Shown here: piece by piece, positions 1 through 8,350 of the stretch | Position numbering within the stretch: position 1 is the stretch's first letter | How the letters are laid out: every line of letters starts with the position of its first letter | Source of the DNA: Butyricimonas sp. Marseille-P3923 | GTDB lineage: Bacteria; Bacteroidota; Bacteroidia; Bacteroidales; Marinifilaceae | NCBI RefSeq assembly: GCF_900184685.1 | Contig: NZ_FXXL01000005.1 | Location: 124,001-188,000 of the forward strand | DNA: 64,000 nt | Direction: 5' to 3' | Translations under genes and position numbers: made by a program | The notes under the pieces: model-generated | What the model was told of the DNA's origin: nothing | Database searches by the model: none | The model's input: only the letters and a program-made list of their open reading frames with translations

Positions 1-1
1 C

Positions 2-304
2 ACGGATGACGACAGGCCGGTATTCCCGCTGCCGGTCCGCGACGTCCTCTGGTATGAGGTACATGGAATGGGCGTGGCATTAGGCATGAAAGAGAACCTG
101 TCCTACCACATGGCCCGGCATTCGTTCGGGACCCTGACACTGACCGCAGGTATTCCGATAGAGAGCATCGCCAGGATGATGGGCCACACGAACATCGACA
201 GCACGCAGGTCTACGCCCAGGTCACCGACCGGAAGATATCCTCGGACATGAACCGGCTGATGGAAAGAAGAAAGCCCGCGGCCGGCAAGGAAGCCGCAGG
301 CTAA
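2..304 (+). CDS. Tyrosine recombinase, C-terminal part (gene runs off left edge)
   Basis: This is the catalytic C-terminus of a phage-integrase-family site-specific recombinase, an enzyme that integrates and excises mobile elements. The open frame enters from the left edge, so the N-terminal arm and core-binding domains are outside the window. The visible 100 residues carry the box II H-x-x-R motif (HMARHSFGT), the 'GHTNIDSTQVYAQ' motif with its H/W-class residue, and the nucleophilic Tyr. Reading frame 2 is open from base 2; an internal ATG at 68 is not the real start. It is followed within 70 bases by convergent HTH genes, a layout usual for Bacteroides integrative elements. GC content is clearly higher than in the AT-rich integrase near 39-40 kb, which suggests a separate origin. 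Confidence 0.9.
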   Translation, partial: TDDDRPVFPLPVRDVLWYEVHGMGVALGMKENLSYHMARHSFGTLTLTAGIPIESIARMMGHTNIDSTQVYAQVTDRKISSDMNRLMERRKPAAGKEAAG

Positions 305-368
305 ATAAAAACTGCCGCCGGAATCGTAAATGCAATTCCGGCGACAATCCTTAAACTTAAATACGATA

Positions 369-662
369 TTATACCAATGCAGGGTGATAGTTCTCCTCCA
401 GCAGCCTCTCGATGTCCGACTGCCTGTACAGGATCTTCCCGCCAAGCTGGATATAGGGAATCCGTCCTTGGTCCCTGTAATCCTGCAGGCACCTGCGGCT
501 GATCTTCAACATCCCGGAAAGCTCCCTGTCGGTCAGGAACCGTTCCCCGTTGAAGGGAGGACGGTTGTCACGAGCAAGACGTTCCACTTTTTTCTCCATG
601 TCGTCCAGCAGGGCAAAGAACCTGCGGACACGTTCGTTCTCCTTGTCGATAATGCCTTCCAT
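369..662 (-). CDS. Excisionase-like helix-turn-helix protein
   Basis: A 97-residue protein of the HTH_17/MerR-like excisionase group common on Bacteroides mobile elements, where such proteins bind element ends or promoters and bias excision. Residues about 1-40 form a charged helical segment. Residues about 42-95 carry the winged-helix signature: 'LTDRELSGMLKISRRCLQ', then 'YRDQGRIPYIQLGGKILYR' and 'DIERLLEENY'. The frame is intact. It lies 12 bases downstream of a second, broken HTH gene on the same strand and converges on the integrase end at 304. Family assignment is firm. The excision role is inferred from family and context. Confidence 0.8.
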   Translation of the reverse strand: MEGIIDKENERVRRFFALLDDMEKKVERLARDNRPPFNGERFLTDRELSGMLKISRRCLQDYRDQGRIPYIQLGGKILYRQSDIERLLEENYHPALV

Positions 663-674
663 CTCTTCCGCTCT

Positions 675-998
675 TTAAAGGTTTCCGTTCTTCCTTCTTT
701 CTCTCACCTCCTTCTCCTTGCGTCTGATGCCGACGTAGACCATCAACTTCTCCACATCCCCGGGCTTGTAATAGAACTTGCGCTGGAGGCGGGTGAACGC
801 CAGCCGTCCGGTATCGCGGAGAGTCTGCAGGGTACGCGGCGAGATGTCAAGGCGCAGGCAGACATCCTGGCCGTCCAGTCACTCTCCGGGTTCCTTACAG
901 CGGTTTCTCTCATACAATCTGTCCACACGTGCGGACAGGTTCTCGGCGCGCGCCAGCATCCTCTCAAGGACACCGGCCTCGATGTAGCATATTTCCAT
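675..998 (-). pseudogene. Second excisionase-like HTH gene, interrupted by in-frame TGA
   Basis: Reading the minus strand from the ATG at 998 gives 'MEICYIEAGVLERMLARAEN' and then 'RNRCKEPGE', followed by a TGA at 879-881. The same frame continues open for 67 more residues ('LDGQDVCLRLDISPRTLQ', 'TLRDTGRLAFTRLQRKFYY') to a TAA at 675. The whole frame is 108 codons with one internal stop. Related mobile-element HTH proteins, as I recall them, have Trp just before the '(L/M)DxQDV' motif, so a TGG-to-TGA change explains the stop. No frameshift is needed. Either the protein is cut before its DNA-binding domain, or the stop is read through. I treat it as a pseudogene. Confidence 0.75.
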
Positions 999-1500
999 AT
1001 TTTCAACTCGTTTAAATATCAGTGCGAATATAAGGGAAGAAACCATGAGAGGCAAGCACGACCGGCACACTGGCAGGAATAGTCATGGATAGTCGGTTTT
1101 TGTCATATGGGAAGGAAAAAGAAAGCCGAAGCAGGTCTGGATCCACTACCCCCTTTGGGTATGTGAAAGGAACGTTGTGGTGAAAGAAAAAACTCCTTTT
1201 CACACATGGATGAGGCAATGCCGGAAGTCCGGCAATAAAAAATGTGGCTTCTCTATCCGGGTAAATGCCATGATTACAGACTTCTTCCTGTTCCTATACC
1301 ATCAGGTCGGTTACCTTCAGGTTAACAACTTATCCAACCTGTGATAGATCCGGATGTGAAAAGATTACTTTGGCTGGCTATTACAATATAATAAGTAGAA
1401 TCATGTCAAATCTACTGCTGCTATTGTTTGTTGATAATGGCTGGCAGTAGAACAAACTTTCGTTAAACCAATACGTTCATTCTTTATTATCAAGTTTTTA
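999..1500. other. Non-coding spacer
   Basis: About 500 bases between the HTH pair and the restriction gene. I see no convincing coding sequence, RNA gene or strong hairpin in it. The base composition shifts from GC-rich on the left to AT-rich on the right, consistent with a junction between element backbone and cargo. Confidence 0.5.
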
Positions 1501-1503
1501 GAC

Positions 1504-1511
1504 TACCTTTG
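1504..1511 (+). promoter_or_regulatory. -7 box of the restriction-methylation gene
   Basis: TACCTTTG matches the Bacteroides -7 consensus TAnnTTTG and lies about 29 bases before the ATG at 1540. The -33 region is weak: no clean TTTG is present at 19-21 bases upstream. Confidence 0.55.
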
Positions 1512-1539
1512 TATTTTATTAACTCATTTACCAAACATT

Positions 1540-4500
1540 ATGGGACTACTCAAACCGAATCAAGTTTTGAACAAAGCATATAGACAGGTTGCGATTGAAA
1601 CAACAGATTTTGACTTATTCAAAAATGCCCTTCGCACATTGAGAGACAATATTGTGGATGGGCAAAGAGAACACACGCAAAAAGAACATTTACGTAATTT
1701 TCTGAGTGAAACGTTCTACAAGCCATACTACATGGCTCCCGAAGAAGATATTGATTTGGCTATCCGATTGGATAAAACTATCAAGTCCAATATAGGGTTA
1801 TTGATTGAAGTAAAGAGTACCACCAACAAAGGTGAGATGATTTCTAATGACAATCTTAATCGTAAGGCTTTGCAGGAATTATTGCTATACTATCTTAAAG
1901 AACGTGTCAATAAGAAGAACAATGATATTAAATATCTCATCGCTACTAATATTCATGAATTCTTTATTTTTGATGCCCATGAGTTTGAACGCAAATTCTA
2001 TCAGAACAAACAATTACGTCGTGAGTTTCAAGACTTTGTGGATGGACGCAAAACCAGTAACAAAACCGATTTCTTCTATACTGAAATTGCAACAACCTAT
2101 ATTGAGGAGGTGAAAGATAGCCTTGAATACACTTACTTCAACTTACAAGACTATCAACACCTGCTTGATAGAACAGACAGTAGCGCTTCACGCAAACTTA
2201 TCGAACTTTATAAGATATTCAGCGATACACATCTTTTGAAGCTATCGTTCCAAAATGACAGCAATTCGCTCAACCGTGGATTCTACACTGAGCTGCTACA
2301 CATTATTGGTATTGAGGAACGCAAAGAGAATAATAAAACCGTGATTGTACGCAAAGCTGTGGAACGGCGTGACGAGGCTTCATTACTAGAGAATACTATT
2401 AACCAACTGGATGCAGAAGATTGTTTGCGTCACATAAATGGTCGTTTGTATGGGAATGATTATGAGGAACGGTTATTCAATGTTGCAATGGAATTGTGTA
2501 TTACTTGGATGAATCGTATCCTTTTCTTGAAACTGTTGGAGGCTCAGATGTTGAAATACCACAATGGAGATGCAATCTATAAATTTCTTTCAATAACTAA
2601 GATTCATGACTATGATGATCTCAACACACTCTTTTTCCAAGTGCTTGCACGTGACATGGGCAGCCGCACACACTCCATTATGCGTGATTTTGCTTACGTT
2701 CCCTATCTTAACAGTTCTCTTTTCGAGGTGACAGATTTGGAAAGTAAAACAATTAAGATAAACAGCCTTTCACAACGTACGGTACTTCCTGTCTTGGCGA
2801 GTAGCGTATTACGAAATAAAAAACGCAATCTACAAGTCAACGCATTACCCACCCTGCAATATTTGTTTGCTTTTCTCGACGCTTATAACTTTGCGAGCGA
2901 AGGCAGTGAAGAAGTGCAAGAAGAGGCTAAAACACTCATCAATGCTTCTGTTTTAGGGCTTATATTCGAGAAAATAAATGGTCACAAGGATGGTTCAGTA
3001 TTCACTCCAGGCTTTATCACTATGTTCATGTGCCGTGAAGCAATCACCAAGACCGTGTTGCAAAAGTTTAATGGTTATTATGGCTGGAATTGTACCACCC
3101 GTATAGAACTATACAACCATATTGACAATATAGTCGAAGCTAATGAACTAATTAACAGTTTGCGACTGTGTGATCCAGCTGTTGGTTCGGGTCACTTTCT
3201 TGTGTCTGCTCTCAATGAACTGATACTCTTGAAATACGAATTAGGTATTTTGGTAGATGCTACCGGTAAGCGTATCCGCAAAGCGGACTATCAACTTGCC
3301 ATTGAAAATGACGAGCTGATTGTTACCGATACCGAAGGTAATTTATTTGCTTACAACCCACTCAATGCGGAAAGTCGCCGCATGCAGGAAACTCTTTTCA
3401 AGGAGAAGCGTCAAATCATTGAGAACTGTTTATTTGGCGTTGATATTAACCCCAACTCTGTGAAGATTTGCCGCCTACGACTGTGGATTGAATTGTTGAA
3501 GAATGCTTACTATACGGCTGAAAGTAATTACACTTATTTAGAAACCTTACCAAATATCGACATTAACATCAAATGTGGAAATTCTTTGCTTCACCGATTC
3601 GCTTTGACAGACAGTATTCAGACCGTACTGCGAGAGTCTAGTATCAGCATCAGCCAATATAAGGAGGCTGTAGCTAAATATAAAAATGCCCAAAGTAAAA
3701 GCGAAAAGCAGGATTTGGAAACGTTTATAACAGAAATCAAGTCGAAACTGAAAACAGAGATCAACCGCCGGGATGCACGATTGGTTAGATTGAACAAACG
3801 CCGCTCTGAGTTGGCAAACTTACAAGCGCCTCAACTGTTTGAACCGACAAAAAAGGAAAAGAAAGCGTCGGACAAGCGCATTGCCGATTTAAAGAAAGAA
3901 ATTGCGACTTTAGAAAATATATTTGAGGAAATACGCTCCAACAAAATTTATCTTGGTGCATTCGAATGGCGTATAGAGTTTCCAGAAGTACTTGATGCCG
4001 AAGGCAACTTCTTGGGATTTGACTGTATCATTGGCAATCCACCTTACATTCAGTTACAATCTATGGGTAAGAGTGCCGATGTATTAGAATGCATGGGTTA
4101 CATAACTTATGCACGCACTGGTGATATTTACTGCCTCTTCTATGAGTTGGGTATGAACCTGCTTACTCCCAATGGTTTTCTTTGCTATATCACGTCTAAT
4201 AAATGGATGCGTGCAGGGTATGGTGAAGCCTTGCGAGGTTATTTCGCAAGCAAGACCAATCCTATTATGTTGGTAGATTTTGCAGGTATAAAAATATTCG
4301 ATGCAATAACGGTAGAAGCAAATATTCTTTTATCTCAAAAAGCAGCAAATATTTTTAACACACAAGCTTGTTTGGTACAAGATTCGAATGGCTTGAATAA
4401 TTTGAGCGATTTCGTGCAGCAACAAGGCGTGAAGTGTAACTTTGCAGATTCTATCCCATGGATGATATTGTCTCCCATTGAACAGAGCATCAAGCAGAAG

Positions 4501-5088
4501 ATTGAGTCTGTGGGAATACCCTTGAAGGATTGGAACATCCAAATCAACTATGGGATAAAAACTGGTTTCAATGATGCTTTTATCATTTCTACCGAAAAGC
4601 GTGATGAGATACTAGCGAATTGTCAAACAGAAGATGAACGTGTTCGGACGGCTGAACTTATACGACCGATTCTTCGTGGCAGGGATATCAAGAGATATGA
4701 ATATGAATGGGCGGACTTGTGGATTATAGCCACATTTCCTTCGCGGCATTATGATATAGAAAGTTATCCTGCGGTGAAAAATTATCTTCTGTCAATTGGC
4801 ATAGAGCGTTTAGAACAAACAGGAGAAACTCATATTGTTAATGGCAAAAAAATAAAAGCCCGAAAGAAAACTAGTAACGAGTGGTTTGAAACACAAGATA
4901 GCATCAGTTATTGGGAGGATTTTTCTAAGCCAAAAATTGTATGGAAAATAATCGGAAACCAAATGGCTTTTGCATATGATGCCAACAATTATGTAATGAA
5001 CAATGCCTGTTATATTATGACAGGCGATCATTTGGATTATCTGTTGGCAGTATTGAATTTTCCAATAACTGAAGTAACCTTCGTGTAA
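1540..5088 (+). CDS. Type IIG-like restriction-modification enzyme (N6-adenine methyltransferase), C-terminus cut off
   Basis: A single-chain restriction-modification protein of the Eco57I/type IIG kind, 1182 residues. The N-terminus carries a PD-(D/E)xK-like nuclease signature ('DIDLAIRL' then 'IGLLIEVKS', about residues 70-100). The middle has SAM-binding motif I ('CDPAVGSGHFL') and the adenine methyltransferase motif IV NPPY ('IIGNPPYIQL'), separated by a charged coiled-coil-like stretch. The C-terminal third resembles the TaqI-type target-recognition domain. The frame ends abruptly after 'LDYLLAVLN', where related enzymes continue, because IS-derived DNA begins near 5062. The last residues 'FPITEVTFV' read into the IS fragment. 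Target recognition is therefore probably impaired, while the nuclease and methylase cores look intact. It is a solitary gene with its own promoter. Confidence 0.85.
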   Translation: MGLLKPNQVLNKAYRQVAIETTDFDLFKNALRTLRDNIVDGQREHTQKEHLRNFLSETFYKPYYMAPEEDIDLAIRLDKTIKSNIGLLIEVKSTTNKGEMISNDNLNRKALQELLLYYLKERVNKKNNDIKYLIATNIHEFFIFDAHEFERKFYQNKQLRREFQDFVDGRKTSNKTDFFYTEIATTYIEEVKDSLEYTYFNLQDYQHLLDRTDSSASRKLIELYKIFSDTHLLKLSFQNDSNSLNRGFYTELLHIIGIEERKENNKTVIVRKAVERRDEASLLENTINQLDAEDCLRHINGRLYGNDYEERLFNVAMELCITWMNRILFLKLLEAQMLKYHNGDAIYKFLSITKIHDYDDLNTLFFQVLARDMGSRTHSIMRDFAYVPYLNSSLFEVTDLESKTIKINSLSQRTVLPVLASSVLRNKKRNLQVNALPTLQYLFAFLDAYNFASEGSEEVQEEAKTLINASVLGLIFEKINGHKDGSVFTPGFITMFMCREAITKTVLQKFNGYYGWNCTTRIELYNHIDNIVEANELINSLRLCDPAVGSGHFLVSALNELILLKYELGILVDATGKRIRKADYQLAIENDELIVTDTEGNLFAYNPLNAESRRMQETLFKEKRQIIENCLFGVDINPNSVKICRLRLWIELLKNAYYTAESNYTYLETLPNIDINIKCGNSLLHRFALTDSIQTVLRESSISISQYKEAVAKYKNAQSKSEKQDLETFITEIKSKLKTEINRRDARLVRLNKRRSELANLQAPQLFEPTKKEKKASDKRIADLKKEIATLENIFEEIRSNKIYLGAFEWRIEFPEVLDAEGNFLGFDCIIGNPPYIQLQSMGKSADVLECMGYITYARTGDIYCLFYELGMNLLTPNGFLCYITSNKWMRAGYGEALRGYFASKTNPIMLVDFAGIKIFDAITVEANILLSQKAANIFNTQACLVQDSNGLNNLSDFVQQQGVKCNFADSIPWMILSPIEQSIKQKIESVGIPLKDWNIQINYGIKTGFNDAFIISTEKRDEILANCQTEDERVRTAELIRPILRGRDIKRYEYEWADLWIIATFPSRHYDIESYPAVKNYLLSIGIERLEQTGETHIVNGKKIKARKKTSNEWFETQDSISYWEDFSKPKIVWKIIGNQMAFAYDANNYVMNNACYIMTGDHLDYLLAVLNFPITEVTFV

Positions 5089-5746
5089 TCATACGAGTCT
5101 GTGATTTCCTGCGTTTACGCAGTTTGCTATAAGCAAGATAGGCACGGCGTACATCAAGATACTTGTTACGGGGACGTTGTATGTGCAAGGTCTGGCAATG
5201 TTTGCACAGATGACGATGAAGCCATACAATACCTTCCCATAAGAGTTTGGTATCAGTAGGAAAACGCAGATGACTTTCATAACAGGTGGCATCGGTCATA
5301 CAGACATGAAGGTTCTCAAGATAAGGTTTCCAATGCTCGGCAAGAATGAGCTGGAGGGGCTCAACGTCAAGGCGATGCGCTAGTTCCTGACGAATTGCAC
5401 TAACGATTTTAGGATTGGTTAGTGGATGAAGCGGATCAATCTGAACACCACAAAACAACTGGTAATGAATATTACCGTTTAAATGCTCAATCAGTTGTGC
5501 ATCGGAAAAGTTGGTATAGGACTTCAAGACCATCAAGGCTATTTTACCTTCGGGAGAAAAATAACTTTTACGACCCAAAGCAGAGGACTTCAAATGCATT
5601 TGTCGGGTCAGTTCCGAGAAAGGAAACAGAGCATGGAGGCGACCTAATTCACTCGTTGCAAAACTTTGACGATATTTTTTTAGCATATCGAACTCGGTAA
5701 AACCTAAACGAGGTTCGATTTCTGAGATTTTTTGTATCTTTACCAT
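5015..5746 (-). pseudogene. IS transposase, N-terminal part (InsH/DUF772-like, IS5/IS1182 type)
   Basis: A 243-residue reading frame starting at the ATG at 5746. It has the N-terminal 'InsH' type transposase domain ('SPEGKIALMVLKSYTNFSDA', 'HYQLFCGVQIDPLHP') and the first acidic region ('VCMTDATCYESHLRFPT'). The authentic transposase sequence stops near 5062, at 'RLLQLLEN'. The remaining residues are antisense to the methyltransferase gene, so the downstream DDE residues are missing. The transposase is thus truncated exactly where the methyltransferase is truncated. This points to an IS insertion followed by a deletion that removed the IS 3' end and the gene 3' end together. The family (IS5 versus IS1182 group) is my judgement from the motif pattern. 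Confidence 0.75.
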
Positions 5747-5819
5747 GTGTTTTTATTTTAGATTACCCCCGTTTTGGCCGTCAAACCGTTTTTTGGGGGG
5801 AATGCTTAAAGATACAAAA

Positions 5820-5852
5820 AAGGCAACTAACTCGCAATGAATTAGTTGCCTT
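5820..5852. terminator. Bidirectional intrinsic terminator
   Basis: A perfect 11-bp stem (5820-5830 with 5842-5852) with an 11-base loop. An A-run precedes it and a T-rich tract follows on the plus strand, so it can act in both directions. It sits in IS-derived DNA between the two transposase fragments. Confidence 0.7.
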
Positions 5853-5936
5853 AAATTTTATTATTTTAGGAATATCCCTGTTTTAATGATTGGTGTCTGG
5901 AACTGGTTGAGGAGTTATACTATAGACATTTACTGA

Positions 5937-6155
5937 ATGTCCCTGTATAGTGTCGATAATATTAAAGAAAAACTTGTTATCTCCCTATATGCCAAAGGAA
6001 TGAGCGTGTCAGACATAGAAGAGGAGATGCGTGAAATCTATGAGATAGAACTGTCCACATCAGCTATTTCCATCATCACGAACAAAGTCAACCAGGCTGC
6101 TCAGGAATGGCAGAACCGCCCTTTGGATCCGGTCTATCTCATCGTTTGGATGATT
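5937..6155 (+). pseudogene. IS256 (mutator) family transposase fragment
   Basis: The plus-strand frame encodes 'ISLYAKGMSVSDIEEEMREI' followed by 'LSTSAISIITNKVNQAAQEW' and 'RPLDPVYLIVWM', the characteristic N-terminal third of IS256-family transposases just before the first catalytic Asp. The frame then runs into sequence antisense to the 3' end of the adjacent peptidase gene, so the catalytic DDE core is absent. The 5' end is also missing: residues upstream of 'SVDNIKEKLV' do not look like the family. It is an IS relic marking a rearrangement junction near 6153. Confidence 0.8.
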
Positions 6156-8348
6156 CTACCTATTTTGACTTTTCAGCCTATTAATTGTTTTGGTAACTTC
6201 GTTCATTAGCTTTTGATTGGAAGTTCTAAATGTGTTAAGTTCTTTGATTATATCTGCTTTATTATAGTATAAATTATACCAGCCTAATGTTTCAGCAGCC
6301 AATATGCGAAGTTCTTCTTCTTGGCTTTCATTTTTTATAATGTTCAGTAATGGCTCAATAGCTTTAGCAATAGGTTTATTTCGGAACCTACTTATTTCGC
6401 TTTGTATCTGTTTGGTAGTACTTTCCGGACTGTCAATAAGTGCAAAATCTCTTTCAAGTCCTTTCTTTTGGCGAGGAAGGTATTCTAACAATTCATTCAC
6501 ATAGGAAGAATCGTAGAAAGACCAATCGGCAGCCTGTTTCTTCAATTCATTCAAAGCCATATCATGGTCGAACGTGTTGATAGCACTAAAAATTCTGAAA
6601 CGATGGCGGTTTTCATGTCCGCGTAATAAATAGCTTTCTATCCATGCCGGCAACAATTCCGGATTGCAATTCTTTTCAACGTATTCCACCGCATAACGAC
6701 GGATCAGTTCATAACTGTCGTTCATGGCTGTCTGCAATACATCGGCAACCTCTGTCGGATAGTTCAAAGCTAATAGGCGTAATGCTTCCAACCGCACAAC
6801 GAAATAGTTCGATTCGTGGTAACTTTTCTTCAGCAACTCAACGAGACCACTATAATTTGCCATTGACAATTGACGGAGCGCCATTGCCTGCATGTCAGCC
6901 ATAGGGGAATTCAGCTGTTTTTTCCAGAATGTAACATTTCCTTCCTGCGCAACTAAAGCTTGGTTGATGTCCATATCCAGCCCGGCATTATTGGTGAAGT
7001 GAAAAGTCGGGTCACCGATCAGATGATTTTCCAAGAAGCAGGTAAAACGAGTGAACTGCCCGATGCGCATACCGGCAGCTAACAAGCCGAGAAATTCATC
7101 CGGCCATTTATCTTGAATGGTGTTAACCGTACATCCCATAGTAGCAATGGTCTTACCCTTATTGAATATATAAGAGCCTACAATGTTGTCATCCAAATGG
7201 AAAGAACCGTTGAAACAAGCATCGAACAATATAAAACGCGCATTAGGAGTCAAAAGACGAATATCTTCAGTATAGATATCCATATTACGGTTTACAATGG
7301 AATCCGATTTTATTTTCTCCTCATCGAAAGCTTCCGCACACCAACTTTCAGGCACCCCATACTGCTTGGCATATTCTTTGATAGCAGCTTCACGCCCATG
7401 TTTCTTGGCGTATGAAGGCACTTTGCTTCGCAAGAATATTTTGGCATTCTCAATACTCAAATTAATACCGGAACCATTTTCATAGCCATTGATATACTGC
7501 ATGGTGGGGCCACCGTGGTGATGGAATAGCATGACATCTAATCCTTCGCGCTGAATCTCGTTCAAGTATAATGGTTTCATCGGATAGCGCATGTTAAAAT
7601 CATAGAACTTCACTGTATTACCCGATTTGAATATTTGCGGCAATTGCTCACGTAAGGCTATTTGCTCACCGCTCCATGCCAAAGGATCTTCAGAATTGTA
7701 ACCATGGCCACGGGCCATAGTCAGTTGGTCAAATGCATTTTGCTTTGCTTTTTCGGCAACTGCCTTTTTTAAGTAATCGCGTAGCATCTGATAACGGTTC
7801 TCACCTTCTAAATGTAATGGACGGATACGGGCCGAATAAATATCCGGTGAAATATACTGTTTAGAATCAGCACGCAATGTCATATAATGATAGTCAGGTA
7901 TCAAACTGTCTTGTTTAATATAATCAAATTTTAATCCGAAGTCATCATAATAACGGTCGGAAGGAACGCTTGATTTCTGCCAATTGGCTTTGGGAGACCT
8001 TTTGAAAGCCGAAGATAGATGATGTGCATCACGAATCATTGGAATAGGGATGTCACCTATAAATACGCAACCCTCCAAAGGCGTTTTCTCATTCTCATGC
8101 AATTTGACAAGTTGCTCACGAATAGGTTCGGGCCTTTTCCAATCATCAATTAGCAAGTAAGTACCTAAACCTTCTTTTTCTATACTGGTACGATAAGCAT
8201 CAATTTCACTTTTCGCTTCATCATAACTTTTCTGATCGACTACAATTGCAAAAGTAGTCTTTGTTTTTATACTAGGATGTACAACTGTTTGCGCCTGCAT
8301 ATCCTGTAAGCACAAAGCGGTAATTGCCAAAAGGATGTATTTATTCAT
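6156..8348 (-). CDS. Exported clan-CD cysteine peptidase (C25/gingipain-like) with HEAT-like tail, paralogue 3
   Basis: A 730-residue protein with a type I signal peptide (cleavage near 'MQAQ'). Residues about 30-450 resemble the catalytic fold of gingipain-type (C25, clan CD) peptidases. The His-Gly motif is at His278 ('LFHHHGGP') and the nucleophile motif Asp-Ala-Cys at Cys378 ('FILFDACFNG'), followed by the 'LIGDPTFHF' segment typical of C25 domain ends. Residues about 470-725 form alpha-helical repeats ('ALRQLSMANY', 'RLEALRLLAL', 'LIRRYAVEYV') resembling HEAT repeats, so a protein-binding tail is likely. It is the last gene of a six-gene minus-strand operon, 2 bases after its paralogue. 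It probably acts in the periplasm or, if secreted further, at the surface. Its substrate is unknown. Confidence 0.8.
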   Translation of the reverse strand: MNKYILLAITALCLQDMQAQTVVHPSIKTKTTFAIVVDQKSYDEAKSEIDAYRTSIEKEGLGTYLLIDDWKRPEPIREQLVKLHENEKTPLEGCVFIGDIPIPMIRDAHHLSSAFKRSPKANWQKSSVPSDRYYDDFGLKFDYIKQDSLIPDYHYMTLRADSKQYISPDIYSARIRPLHLEGENRYQMLRDYLKKAVAEKAKQNAFDQLTMARGHGYNSEDPLAWSGEQIALREQLPQIFKSGNTVKFYDFNMRYPMKPLYLNEIQREGLDVMLFHHHGGPTMQYINGYENGSGINLSIENAKIFLRSKVPSYAKKHGREAAIKEYAKQYGVPESWCAEAFDEEKIKSDSIVNRNMDIYTEDIRLLTPNARFILFDACFNGSFHLDDNIVGSYIFNKGKTIATMGCTVNTIQDKWPDEFLGLLAAGMRIGQFTRFTCFLENHLIGDPTFHFTNNAGLDMDINQALVAQEGNVTFWKKQLNSPMADMQAMALRQLSMANYSGLVELLKKSYHESNYFVVRLEALRLLALNYPTEVADVLQTAMNDSYELIRRYAVEYVEKNCNPELLPAWIESYLLRGHENRHRFRIFSAINTFDHDMALNELKKQAADWSFYDSSYVNELLEYLPRQKKGLERDFALIDSPESTTKQIQSEISRFRNKPIAKAIEPLLNIIKNESQEEELRILAAETLGWYNLYYNKADIIKELNTFRTSNQKLMNEVTKTINRLKSQNR

Positions 8349-8350
8349 AT

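Noticed and set aside
675-998. TGA read as an amino acid throughout the genome
   Set aside because: TGA is used as a normal stop in several intact genes here, for example in the ATGA overlaps of the B12 transporter and SusC/SusD genes.
330-1082. A 250-codon plus-strand frame
   Set aside because: It is antisense to two recognisable HTH genes, whose motifs are clear on the minus strand. The plus frame matches nothing and is open mainly because of GC-rich codon bias.
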